Positions 21,913-32,747 of a stretch of DNA of 64,000 nt are shown in pieces. Position 1 is the stretch's first letter. The number at the start of each line of letters is the position of its first letter. This DNA comes from Emydura subglobosa (Eukaryota > Chordata > Testudines > Chelidae), in the NCBI GenBank assembly GCA_007922225.1, contig ML680086.1:8931472-8995471 (forward strand), given 5' to 3'. The notes beneath the pieces are model-generated. The model had not been told where the DNA came from and did no database searches. It was given only the letters and a program-made list of their open reading frames with translations. The translations under genes were made by a program, and so were the position numbers.

Positions 21913-24681
21913 TAAAAAAAACACACCAAAAAACCCTGAAACATTAGGGAATATGGGCTCCAGATTTTGGATAACCAAAACAGATGTCTTGCATTGGCTG
22001 GCAGTCCTATGCCAAGCCAGTGGCAAGCAAATGTTGAATGAAGCATTTGTAAGGCACCCATTCAGTGTGTTTTTCCCAGGCTGTAATTGGAAAGCCATCA
22101 TTTTGATTAATGTTCCAGAGATTGGAGCTGTGTGGGGAATTCAGTGCTTAAAAGAAGCTGCAACAGCGTATTTTAAAAGTGAATGTCTTTCTACTAAATG
22201 ATTCATTGATTTCAAAGGCTATTCAAAACTCATAAATATCAGCAATTTCTGAACATCCTTGTGATAATTTTCTCTTACAACAGGTGTTACATAAGCGCTA
22301 CCTTCCATTCATCCTCCAAGTTAATCACTGGGCTGTGACAGTGTACAGAGTCAGTCATTTTTCTGTTGGTTTCAAAACAAAGATCTATTTCTAGCATGGC
22401 TGCACAAAGACTTCCACATGCTCTAGCCTCTTAAACAGGTCTTCACTGATATTCCCTCCAGTACTCCACAAAGGGACAAATGAGTTCACTTCTAGGAGAG
22501 CAGCAGTTTTAAAGCAGAAGAGTCTGTATTTTTGGTTTGTTCAGAACAAGATTGTTATTTGCCCAACATGCCCATACAGGGCAGTAATCGGTCTAAAGTG
22601 CCCTGTGTTCCTCATCTGTGAGGCAAAGCACTGTTCACAACAGAGGAGAGAGCAGGAAAAATGAAGCCATTATGCCCCTGATGCGCAGGGGCAAAGAGTG
22701 GGCAGGCAAGGAAAAGGATGTGCAGAGCATAGGTTCCCCATGTTGCAATGCAGTGACCAGCAGTGCCTAAAGTAGTCTGAACAAACTGTGTGTAGGGGAA
22801 AGGGTTCTTTCACAAAGTGGAAGCAGCAGCTTTGGAAGACAGTGCTTCAAGTGCACCCCTCAGCAAATCAGCTCCATTACATTTTTTCCCTGGGTCTGCA
22901 ATCCACTTTAAGCACTGGTGAACAGCACAGCTGTGAAGGGTGGAAGGGGAAGTAATCCATCACTGGCTAAGGGCAGCAACCGATTAGGGAAAGAGGGTAC
23001 CAGGGAACAAAGTGTGACTCTACAATTTGTGCCCTGCCTGCTCCTGGGGACACTACAGCTTCCTATCTAGCCATCTATAGTATTTCCAAGGATTCTAGTG
23101 CTCTGGTATCTCACTGCCAAACTCAGGGTGGCAGTTATATGTTATACAGCCTCAGGGTGCAGGTACAAAATTTAACTGAATAATATTAACAAATAGAAAT
23201 TAATCCTTCCCTCTAGCTGTTTTCCACCTGTTCACAGAAGTAGCTATTGAGTTTTAAAATGAAAATCCTTTTTCTTGGCTTTATAAGCTCAGGCATCCAT
23301 TAAGGCCAATGCTATATACTAGTATGTGATTACAGATCTCAAACCTACAGCAACACTATTGTCAGGTTTATTATTCCAGCTTTTGAAGAGGCAGGAAAGA
23401 TTTGGGCCCGTTGCTGGCTGCTTACTCTGGCTGGAGAGACGTGAACAGACAGAGACTCAGCTATTGTTTTTTGCTTGATTTTTATTAACAGTTTGCTCAC
23501 AGTTTCAGAGCTCCAGGGAAACATGGGTCCTGCTAGATGGCATTTTCCCTGTGTCTTAACACCTCTCTTTTAAAATCATATTAAGATCCTCAGGTGCATT
23601 TTCTTATAACAGCTGTCAACAGATGCTATGCCTCACTCAATCTCCCTGAGGTTAAAGTGGATGGGGCAAAATTCATCCCTGGTGTTGGTATTGACTTGCA
23701 ACCTGAAGGCCAAACACAGAGGGAAAAAAAAAGCTGTCTTCATTGCTGATGCTGTCTGAGCATATAACCAGACTCCCAGATGAAGAATACTGTGAGAAAT
23801 GGTGAGTACCTGCCCTCAGTCTATCTAATCTGTTTAATGTGCACTGTGTCTTTAAATGATGCAAAGGCTCTTCCCCTTTAGAGGGAGCTGCTATTCTAGG
23901 TATCAGTTCAGCTGCAGACAGTTAAGGAGTGAATCACAGCGCATTTGCTCTCCCCACTTCGGAAGCTTTGTACTTGCTCTGTCTTTGTTGCTGCCTTCAG
24001 TCCGCACCAATCATCATAGATTGAAAAGACACACACTTTGCCCTTTCTGTGGGTGGAGAACAGAGCACTGGCAAGATACTTAGCACAGCTAGTTTAAAAA
24101 ACTACTGTCAGACTAGGGCATATGGAAAGGAGGGCTATTGCCATTCAGGACCTGGGATAATGATGTAAATTAAACCGGCAGCTTTAGAGACAGACCTTCT
24201 CTTCACACTCAAAGGGCTAGAACAATGATGTCCAGAATGCTTACATATCTCCTTGCCTTCAGTTTGCCCGATGTTGTTACCAGTGTGCAAACACACTCCC
24301 TGTTCTCACTGCTCATTGGCGGGAAAGCAGACAAAACATTAGGCTTTCACAGATATTGAACTCTTACAGTCCTCATTAGCATCCAAATGGATTCTGCATG
24401 CCAAGCTGTTCAGTATCTGGCCTGTGGTCATTATTACGCACCCTCACATTACTATTGCATGCACCCAACTAACTGGATTCAACATAGGGCTTGAGGCACA
24501 CCATAGGATGAAACATCAGACATGCCAAACTTTAAATATCCACTCAGACCCCACAGCAGTGGCTATTATTGTAGTGATCTTTCTAGACTGGCCTCTTGAA
24601 AGTTTAATCTCTCCTCTGTGTGTTATAAGCGCCATCTCTTACGTAATAAGTGTCAGGGACTCTTTGAGAACACTGGATGAG
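21913..24681. other. anonymous noncoding sequence
   Basis: Mostly unique-looking sequence with no recognisable gene. Open frames at 21953-22201, 23673-23864, 23856-24083 and 24424-24684 are short and show no domain, signal peptide or splice-flanked homology I can identify. Confidence 0.45.
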
Positions 24682-24870
24682 TGACATTTTCAAAAGTGCC
24701 TAAATGACATCAAAGGTACTTAGGCTCCTAACTCTCATATTCTGAGATCAATGGACGTTAGGCCCTTAGATCTAGATCCTCCAAGGTATTTAGACCCAAA
24801 GTCACTTTTGACAATGGGCCTTCATCTCCTAAATGGCTTAGGTCCTTTTGAAAGTTTTGCCTGAGTGTTT
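24682..24870. repeat. palindromic repeat with TTTTCAAAAGTGCCTAA-type ends
   Basis: Left end CATTTTCAAAAGTGCCTAAA and right end GGCTTAGGTCCTTTTGAAAG are inverted partners. The interior holds repeated TTAGGC motifs and GATCAATGGACGTTAGG. This resembles the amniote-wide small MITE type with a 'ttaggcacttttgaaaat' terminus. Confidence 0.65.
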
Positions 24871-24919
24871 TTGCAAATGCAGGTGCTCAGGGATTTCTTG
24901 GGCCACTGCTAAGCATTTG

Positions 24920-25095
24920 AACATGCTGCCATTGAAGTAGAGCTGGTTGAAAATTGCCGTTTCTGTCCTGTTGGAAATTGATATTTTGACATTTGTTCTG
25001 ACCCTGAATTGGGAAGAAACATCAAACCAACTGTTTGTGGAGCAGAAAGTTCCGAAAAATATTTCATTTGGAAATGTCTAAACATTTTATTTGAG
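24920..25095. repeat. old interspersed repeat (AGAGCTGGTTGAAAATT type)
   Basis: GTAGAGCTGGTTGAAAATTG opens a stretch rich in GAAA/TTTC words (GGAAATTGATATTTTGACAT, TCATTTGGAAATGTCTAAAC). Similar wording is found near 35690-35830 and 36100-36300. Probably a decayed MITE family; its class is not determined. Confidence 0.4.
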
Positions 25096-25640
25096 AGAGA
25101 CATATAGTGAACAACAGATGCAAACCTTGCAGCTTCATTGCTGTGATGATCAATACTGGCTCCCCCAACACACTTTGAGACCTCCTGGTTCCTACGTATG
25201 CTATCACTCCATGTGGTATACCTCATCCATGGCATCAGATGTTCCAACAACAACTGTCTGTTTTCACCCGTATGTTCACTATGCTTTTGAATGAACTCAC
25301 ACAGAAAAGTGATAAAAGACAGACAACACATCACCTTGGGGCGAACACTTTTCACAAAACAATCATCCCATAGCTGACCTCTCAGTACTTGTCCTCTAAG
25401 AAAACCGGCACAATACCTTCAAAGGATAAGCCTGGGAACCTAAATTCGTAACTCTGCTAGACACTAACAACTATGGATTTGACAGAACATTGGTTTTATG
25501 GCTCATTACAATGATTTATTATACGATCCACTGCCTGCTTACCCTTAATTGCCAGCTTCATTTTAAGTGGTTTTCTACAGCTGGTGTGAATCCCTTATGT
25601 TTAACAATCTGTCCCAATTTTTATTTCACTTAGACACTCA
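25096..25640. other. anonymous noncoding sequence
   Basis: No gene or assignable repeat. The minus-strand frame at 24909-25355 overlaps the repeat to its left and has no recognisable domain. Confidence 0.4.
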
Positions 25641-25649
25641 GGTTCCCTT

Positions 25650-25795
25650 CTCCAGACCTGAGGAAGAGCTCTGTGTAGCTCAAAAATCTTGTCTCTTCCA
25701 CCAACAGACGTTGCGCCAATAAAAGTATATTGCCTTGCTTGACTCTCTCATCCCTGGGGATTAACATAGCCACAAAAACACTGCAAACATTTTGT
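25650..25795. repeat. partial copy of the 20560 foldback repeat
   Basis: CCTGAGGAAGAGCTCTGTGT, then CACCAACAGACGTTGCGCCA and ATAAAAGTATATTGCCTTGC, matches the right half of the foldback family at 20640-20850. The final part GGGATTAACATAGCCACAAA corresponds to GGGACCAACGTGGCTACCAC there. Confidence 0.65.
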
Positions 25796-25870
25796 TTTGA
25801 TTTGTCAAACTGAGTTAAGTGTTTGGATTCATCTCGGCTGGATGCTGAGCTGTGTCCAACTGAGCTGTCA

Positions 25871-26107
25871 CAGTGCCTCATGGGAGTTGTAGTTCAGGTG
25901 CCTCATGCCCTTCTTCTTCCCTGTGGCCCAGGCTCCCTGGCCAGACTACAACCATACATTGTGGCCAGGAGACTCCCATAATGCCTCACAGCTCAGCCAG
26001 AGGGGAGACTCTGGTGCATCATGGGAGATGTAGTCCAGCCAGGCAGCCCAGCTCATGGGAAACATTGGGGCATAAGATACATGAACTACAACTCCCATGA
26101 AGCACTG
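25871..26107. mobile_element. hAT-like foldback element
   Basis: Left end CAGTGCCTCATGGGAGTTGT and the reverse complement of the right end (CAGTGCTTCATGGGAGTTGT) are nearly identical over 28 bases. Internal repeats of the same motif occur at about 25976-25991 and 26014-26036 (GTGCATCATGGGAGATGTAG), making a compound palindrome. CAGTG ends suggest hAT, but I do not see a clean 8-bp duplication. Confidence 0.6.
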
Positions 26108-28087
26108 CCAGCTCAGGCGAACAGTAACGGAGTGCACTCACCTCATGCAAGCGCCCCCATGTCAAGTGTGTGTGCCTGCAGTTTTTTTCCTCTGCTCACA
26201 GTGCCCAGTCAGCCACTGCACTTGTCTGGTGGATCTTCGGTGACTCAGCCCAGTCAAGTCACACACAGTCCACGTGCAAAACAAACCAACCCTTTCCAGG
26301 GTACACAGTGCAAAATGTCCTGCAGCCCTCCCTGGCCTCAGGCTCTTAATTAGTCCAACAGGGACCTATCGCAGTACCCCTCAGTTGGCGTGTCTTCCTG
26401 TAGATCTCCCTGGACTCAGTCTTTAACCAGTCTAACAGGGCCCATCATGGTACCCTCGGTTTGTCTGCTAGGTTGCAAGGTTCCTACTCTGGTATGGAGC
26501 AGTACCCCAAGGACTTCTTCCCTGGGGACTCCTTGCCTCTACTGGAGTCCTCAGTGACCTGCTGAGCCACCCTTCTTGGGCTCAGTTCTCAGACCACAGC
26601 TCCCTGCTGAGTCAGTCCCAGAAGGGTGGCCCCTTTCCCTGGGGTACCAAAGTTCTAATTCCCTTCCTTAGGGCATAGCTACTTCCCCCGAGTGGAGCCA
26701 GTCCCTCCCACTGCTCCAGGTCCCAACCCAGGGACACTAAGTATAGCAGCCTCGTGCTGCATCCCTGTACTAATTGCTGCTCTATGTTTCCTTGGGCCAC
26801 TTCCCCATAGCCATCTTAGTTGAGTCCTGGCAGCCGTCCAGGAGCTACTCCCTTGCTGCCCCGATCCCTGCCAGTAACTGCTTGCTTCAGCCCCAGCAGC
26901 TGGCCAGGAGCTCCTTCCTCGTTCCCCTAGTCCCTGCCAGTGGACTGAACTCACGTTGGTTCTGCAGCTCCTTTTAAACAAGCCTGCTGGGTCTTGATAG
27001 CCAGTCAGAAAAGGGGCTGCAGGGAGCAGCCTGTCTCACACAGCCTCTCTAGGCTCTAACCCTCTCCATTGCCCTCTCCCTGAGGTGGGCATAGGAGGAC
27101 CTTGAGGCCTCCAGCTGGGGGCCTCTGGGCCTAGTCCACCCCCTCACACCAACACAGATTAACGTTTCAGTTCCACAAACCAAAGTGTTCAGATTCAGGA
27201 CAGCTAGACCCAAACCAAAATGTTCAATTTAAATTTTCATGATGGAAAACTGAAGAAAATTCAGCCAGAGTTATTGTGCAAAAGCCACATTTTTTATTCA
27301 AGTGTGTTTTCCAACCCCAGCTCCCATCCTCCCTCCTTTCCCCCCCTCCCCAGCAGCATCATCCACCCCAGCTTGGCTGTAGCCTGTAGAGCCTTTAGTG
27401 TTTGCCAGTTTGAGACACTGGTGCATTAAAAAGCACAACACAACACCGAGAAAGCAATTCTGGGGATGCCTTCCAACTCATTCCACAGCTTGTGGTGTGG
27501 CTGCTCCTATAGAAACACCCCATCCCAAACAAACAGTGAGGGTCCCAGAACATTATAGATCGTAGCAGCGGCATTTAATCCATGCTGTCATCATATGTTC
27601 ACTCAGCCATTCCCAACAACTGCCTACCTCATGGCCCTGGTTCCAAAACAACCCCTGCCATGGGCGTTATGCAGTCACATTGTGGCGTTTGCTATGGACG
27701 CACACCAGCAAATGCTGGATTCAAAAAATGGAAATGAGGACCTAGATGGCACAACGTTTAATTTAAATTAAAGTTGCATTCTTCATGCACAAAGAGCCAA
27801 GTGCCCTTTTGGGGCTAGCCAAAGTGCTGAATGCTCAGGGCACCAGAAAGCGAGTAGGAACTTGGGGAACTCAGCAACTCTGAAAAATCCAGCCCTTGGT
27901 CCGCTTGAGACATAAAGCCCTGCATGACCCTCACTATACAAGCGCCTCTCATCTGCAGCCCCCTAGAACACAGGCAGGCTGCCTTCTCCTGGGGGGGGAG
28001 CGCAGCACATAAGTAGCAGTGGTTTAGTATGTGTTTTCAGGAAAACGGTCTGTTCTCAGCGTCTGGCGCACGCTAGCTGAGACCACA
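26108..28087. other. noncoding sequence
   Basis: 26150-27160 is a GC-richer segment with many CCAGTC/CTGCC words and no supported gene; frames such as 26679-26981 (-) have no domain. 27180-27310 is AT-rich and resembles the repeat at 24920. 27900-28030 has a short G-run. Could hold an old LTR, but I cannot define one. Confidence 0.4.
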
Positions 28088-28480
28088 GACACCAGGGCCC
28101 AGGTCCACAGAGGTACTTAGGCATCCAAGTCTGGGGCGTAGGTGTTTAAATCTGGCTTTAGGCACCTCCCGTTATCCACAAACCCCCTGGTTGGCTGCCA
28201 CTGAACCTTGTAGACAAACTCACTCAATGCCTCAGTTTTCACTATAGAAGTTCCCTAGGCACCTGGATTCCTGCCTCTAGGCAGGAGCATTATTGCCTCC
28301 CTCTAGGCATCGGCACATTTATCTCCCACGTAAGCCCAGAACGATCCCTGAGTCAGGGGAATACAGGCACTCCTCCACCCAATTCACCCACGGGCCCACT
28401 CTGCTAGGCTTGCTCAGAGACCACCTACTGGGTCAGGTCTCCCACCTCTCAAGGGACTGCCCTAAGCCCCCAGCTAAAGT
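28088..28480. repeat. old interspersed repeat (GCCCAGGTCCACA type)
   Basis: GCCCAGGTCCACAGAGGTAC with several TTTAGGCACCT motifs resembles 58812-59280 (GCCCAGATCCACAAGGGAAT, TTTAGGTGCCACT). Two copies in one window imply a family. Its class is not clear. Confidence 0.45.
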
Positions 28481-29600
28481 TAGAGGTCCCCACCTCCTCC
28501 TTCGCCATTTCGCTTGGAGTCAGGCTGGTGCCTAACTCATTCTTACAGGAATGAACTCAGCCTCCTGACCTGCCTGACTCGAAGCAGTGGGTTCCCGTCG
28601 CTGGATCGCCAGCAGAGCGAGACGCCTCCCTGCAGCCTGCACTAAGAGAGGAGCGGGGCTGAGAACACACCCCTCGTCAGCATCTCACATGGGCTGTGGG
28701 TTGCCTTCTAAGGCACCTCTCCAATCTCTCGTTGTTCATTACAGAGGAGCCCACATGCCTCCCGCAGGCTCTGTGGAGTGCAGCGCTCTTCTTGGGATTT
28801 TCTAGGCTCCTCAGTCCCTTTGTGGATCCAGGCCCAGGAGTGTTTGTGGGGAAAGCATCTTACCCCCACCTCCTTCCTGCTTAAGCCTGTTTCCTCAAGA
28901 GAGTCAGGCTCCCAGGAGGGAACGCACAAGATCAGGAGTTCCCCCAGGAAAACCGGAGACTCAGCCTGTCTGAATCAGCCTGTAACAGACCAGGCAAGGA
29001 AGCAGCCAAGCAGTTGGTTATAAACCCAGACAGATGAGCTCCAGGCCATCCACCACAACCACACTCCATTTATAAGGTAACCGGATCACTGATGACCTCA
29101 AGTCAGAGCCTTGGATCTAGACTCCACCTCCAACAGCCCAGTGCTTGTACCTTTGCAAAGGGCTGCGCCTTCAAACAGAGCCACAGCTCCGCCAGCTCAG
29201 TGTCAGCAGGGATAGGAGAGACCCCATGGCCCACAGGCAAGAGCACGACACGCTGTGCCAGACGAAGTCCCTGCAGTTACACGCCCATGGTCCCCAGGGC
29301 ACAGGATGCTGTCAAGCAGCCCCTGGCACATCCCCATGGCTGTTTTAGTCAATGAAGCCTTTCTGTTGACTTAAATTTCAGTCCACCTTCCCTCCCACCC
29401 CCCCAGACAATGCTGTGGTGATTGTTGCCAGTGCTAACTACTGCTTGGAGAGGAGCCAGAGGGAAGCACTTTATCACAATGAAGCAGGAGAAAAACAAGG
29501 TTTCACTCTCACGCCTCCGCTCCACCACCCAGCTGCCCAGTGCAGAATTCTTCCCATCACTGTGATTACCAGTCTGTGCCCACAGCCGATCACTCCCACA
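28481..29600. other. anonymous noncoding sequence, moderately GC-rich
   Basis: Several short frames (28293-28535, 28587-28805, 29092-29355) have no recognisable domain and overlap one another in different frames, so I treat them as chance. No repeat assigned with confidence. Confidence 0.4.
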
Positions 29601-31375
29601 CACTCGCCGATCCCCCAGGAAGCCAGTAGGCTTAGGGGTCAGCATCTGTGCTTTGCTTTCTCCCTGAGGGCTAAGCACACAGTCTATTGCCATCAGGTAC
29701 TCCATTGCCACACAGCTCCTTCAAAGCCAGCCTTTGCCTTTATTCTTAAGAGAAAAGCATTACAAAGAGCAACCAAAGACAGACAATAGAGATTCTCTAT
29801 CCATGCTAAGAGAGTATCAGAGATCACCCATCAGTCTTATGGGGCCTTTGTAGGCCAAAGTCTTTCCAATCCTTCCACAAGGGTTAGGTCCTGTGGATAG
29901 AAAGTCCTGTCCATTTGCTGGATCAGATAGAAAGCCCTGAGTCAGTTTAAGCCAAAAGCTGTTTTCTTAGTCTCTAGAAACTCAGTTTGAGCCAGTATAT
30001 GTGAACCTCCCCTGGGTGTGGTACATCTAATACACACTAGGATGCAATCCAAATCAGTGAGGGGCTGTGTCATCACCTGCCCTGCAAGCTGGGGTGTCTC
30101 ACCATGCTTTGCTACAGTAGCTCCCAACCTGGGTTCCTCAAACAGCATGCAGGTCACACCCTGAGTGTCTGTGGATAGTCACAGCTTTGGTCCAACCAGC
30201 TCTCAGCCCGGCAGCCTGTCAACAAACACCAGCCATACTCTGGCTTCAACCAGCCTTGGTTACTACATGCTGGGTGACTCCAACATGCTCCCAGTCCTTG
30301 CTTTCCCTCCAAAAATGTGTATTCTGCATTGTCTCCTGGATAGTCAGATATATCAGATCCATTGCCCCTCTGAAGGGATCAATATACAATTCACAACCAT
30401 AAACAGTTACCTAAACAATTCATAATACTGGATTAGGTAAACTTGTTTTGTTCTTTAATTTGGATTTAGCTCTGAGAGAGATTTTAAGTAAGTCTAAGCA
30501 TAAGGTATTAGAGTAAAAAATGGTTACAAGAGAAATCAAGCTAAAACACTTTCTAAACTTGAATTAGACTTGGTTCAAGGTGAAATTCTTACCACAGGTT
30601 CCCAGTAACATTGCTAGCCAGATTCCCAGGCCAGGATCTGCTCCTAAATTCCAACAGCTGTTTCTTTTGTCGTCTTAGGTGAAAGATGGATAGAGAGAGA
30701 GAACTTAGGGTGGTTTTACCCCTTACTTTTATTGTTCAGTCATTCTTAGAAATGCATTTTCCTGAGGGTTACCCCTAGTTGAAGTTCATTCAAACAGTAA
30801 AGGTGGTGTCATGGTGTCTGAGGGTGAGAGAGGTTGTGTGCTGTTTCTTCTCGCTTCTGTTTGCTGAAATGCAGATTTTCCTTGTCTCCTGTCTTCCCCC
30901 TTTCACTGTCTGAGCATTCCTGTTTACAATTTATATGTAAATTGAGGTAAACATTCCTTTGCTGAAGACCTGCTTGACTAGTTCCACCTAATGAGGGCTT
31001 TCTGGGTTTGAACCAACATCACTCAGGGAGAATGATAACTTTACACAGAACGTTGCTACCTACTTTTTACCATAGTATTACTGGCCAGCTAGTTATTTGT
31101 TTTCAAATGATACCATAAGGCGCTTTTGTACGAAGATTACTACAATGGGGTGTAGGTGTGAATACGGGGTGCCTTCGGTCTCCTCTCTGGAGGGGTTTAC
31201 AGTGGGAGTGGTTCACCTTAATCACCCCCACACTGCTTTAGTTCCTGAAGCGGCTGGGGTGACTCATCCACCCAAGCAGTAGAGCAGTCACATACAATCC
31301 CACAGGATACATAAACTTAATGCAATAGGTTCCCCCAAAAGTACTGCACGCAGCAGCAATACATGTTACCTCCCA
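29600..31375 (-). mobile_element. LTR (minus) apparently interrupted by a second LTR
   Basis: 29640-30130 matches 43880-44230 (shared: CAGTCTTATGGGGCC, TCCA/GTCCA-TTGCTGGAT, GAGCCAGTATAT / GAACCAGTATAT). 31195-31340 matches 44505-44640 (shared: TTCAC-TTAATCACC, TTTAGTTCCTG, TTAATACAATA / TTAATGCAATA). TTTATT at 29739-29744 is a minus-strand polyadenylation signal. Between them lies about 1 kb absent from the other copy, which itself reads like a different minus-strand LTR (listed separately). So this copy is one LTR split by another. Confidence 0.6.
30150..31140 (-). mobile_element. second LTR nested in the first
   Basis: About 990 bp present here and missing from the related LTR at 43838-44659. 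It has LTR-like base composition and a TTTATT at 30727-30733 that could serve as its minus-strand signal. Exact ends and a target duplication are not visible to me. Insertion into the older LTR is inferred from the alignment gap. Confidence 0.45.
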
Positions 31376-32142
31376 GGTTGGCACCGTTACTCAGGACAAG
31401 CCACAGTGATGCTTCAGAACAGGGCTGAGGTGCATCTGAAAAAAAAAAAAAACCAACCCCAAAAAACCAAAAGGTTTGGGAGCCACAGGATTAGGCAATT
31501 GGGGGCTGGGATAAGTCAGCTCTGAGGTGTGTTAGCCCAGCTGTGAGAGGGGCCCAGGACTGGGATGGCAGGAAGTGCTATGAGTCAGGACACCACACAG
31601 GCAGTGCAGATCATGCAGGAAACTTGATTCAAAGCCAGCTATGTGCAGTGCTATTATCTAGCAGTCATTGAAGTGCACAAAGTAGCATCCACTGACAATA
31701 AGAGCTTAATGCATTGCGTGGAAGCGGCAATAGGATTAAGCTGCAGAACAAGACTCCGAGCAAGCACAGGCAGCTGGGAAAAGGTCTTCATGATATGCTC
31801 CTTTCTGTTAAACCGTTGCCAGTAGTAATGGTGACTCAGGTGTGTAGCACATCAGCGGGGAGAACTCAATGCTGTGATGCCTGGCACAGACCTCATCATT
31901 CAAGACCTCCTGCATTGGTAGACATTCAGCTTTTGTCTAAGAGTGAGGCTTGACACACGTAATGAATAGCACGGAGGTGGTGCACTCCAAGAGGTACAAG
32001 GAGAAGCTGACCGGCTTATGAATCATTCGCAAACATCACGGGAGAAAAACTTGTTATGACGCTGATTAATGAAATGCAGAATGGTAAGGTACTTAGGGCA
32101 AGGACCATGTCTGTACAGCACCTAGTTCAGTAGCCTCTCGCT
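31376..32142. other. noncoding sequence with an A-rich tract
   Basis: 31439-31452 is a run of A residues followed by AACCCC-type sequence, simple repeat. No gene recognised in the rest. Confidence 0.5.
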
Positions 32143-32366
32143 AGGTCTGCACTGCACTTGAACACCAGCAACTGGCCTGGGCCCACTGATGCAGCCTCAC
32201 GGGGCTCAAGCTATGGGACTGTAATATTGTGGCACAGGCCTAAGCTCTAGCCTCCCATGAGAGGGGAGGGTCCCAGAGCCCAGGCCCGCACTGCAATTCC
32301 ACAGCCCTGTAGCCCAAGCCAGTGGACATGTGCCAGCTGCAGGTGTTTACTTGCAGTGTAGGACCT
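32143..32366. mobile_element. palindromic MITE (foldback)
   Basis: Left arm AGGTCTGCACTGCACTTGAA; the right arm read in reverse is AGGTCCTACACTGCAAGTAA. Pairing continues inward through GGGCTCAAGCTATGGG / GGCTTGGGCTACAGGG and GGGAGGGTCCC around the centre, so nearly the whole 224 bp folds on itself. No coding capacity. The superfamily is unclear. Confidence 0.7.
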
Positions 32367-32682
32367 CTTGGTCCTACTGTCCTATGCCAATAACATGTAT
32401 CTTGTATGGAATGCCCTACAACAGAGGATGGGGTGGTGAAGAGGTCCTGTGTATGCTGCAGTGAGGATGGTGAACTGAATCAGACAAAGTGGGACCCATA
32501 AACTTGAAGAGCACCAGTCTTATGCCCTACCCTACAACTGTCTCAGTCAGTTATATGGACACACAGCTCTGATCCCAATATATGATCCTAGCTGAAGAGG
32601 ACGAGAAGGTAAAGAAAGATGGCTACTTGTACTTCCTGAGGAGAAATCCCACCCTGACCGATTCATTCAGCATGGCACAGGT
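32367..32682. other. noncoding spacer
   Basis: Nothing recognised. Confidence 0.4.
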
Positions 32683-32747
32683 CTGATCCAAAACCCATTG
32701 AAATTAATGGGAGTCTATTGACTTCCATGGGGTTTGAATCAGACCCC
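32683..32747. repeat. short near-perfect palindrome
   Basis: GGTCTGATCCAAAACCCATT is mirrored by CCATGGGGTTTGAATCAGACC across AATGGGAGTCTATTGACTTCC. A 65-bp hairpin of the same kind as 62147-62213. Confidence 0.75.

Noticed and set aside
29349..29789. Overlapping 120- and 124-codon frames on opposite strands
   Set aside because: They overlap the edge of an LTR and have no domain or conserved motif.
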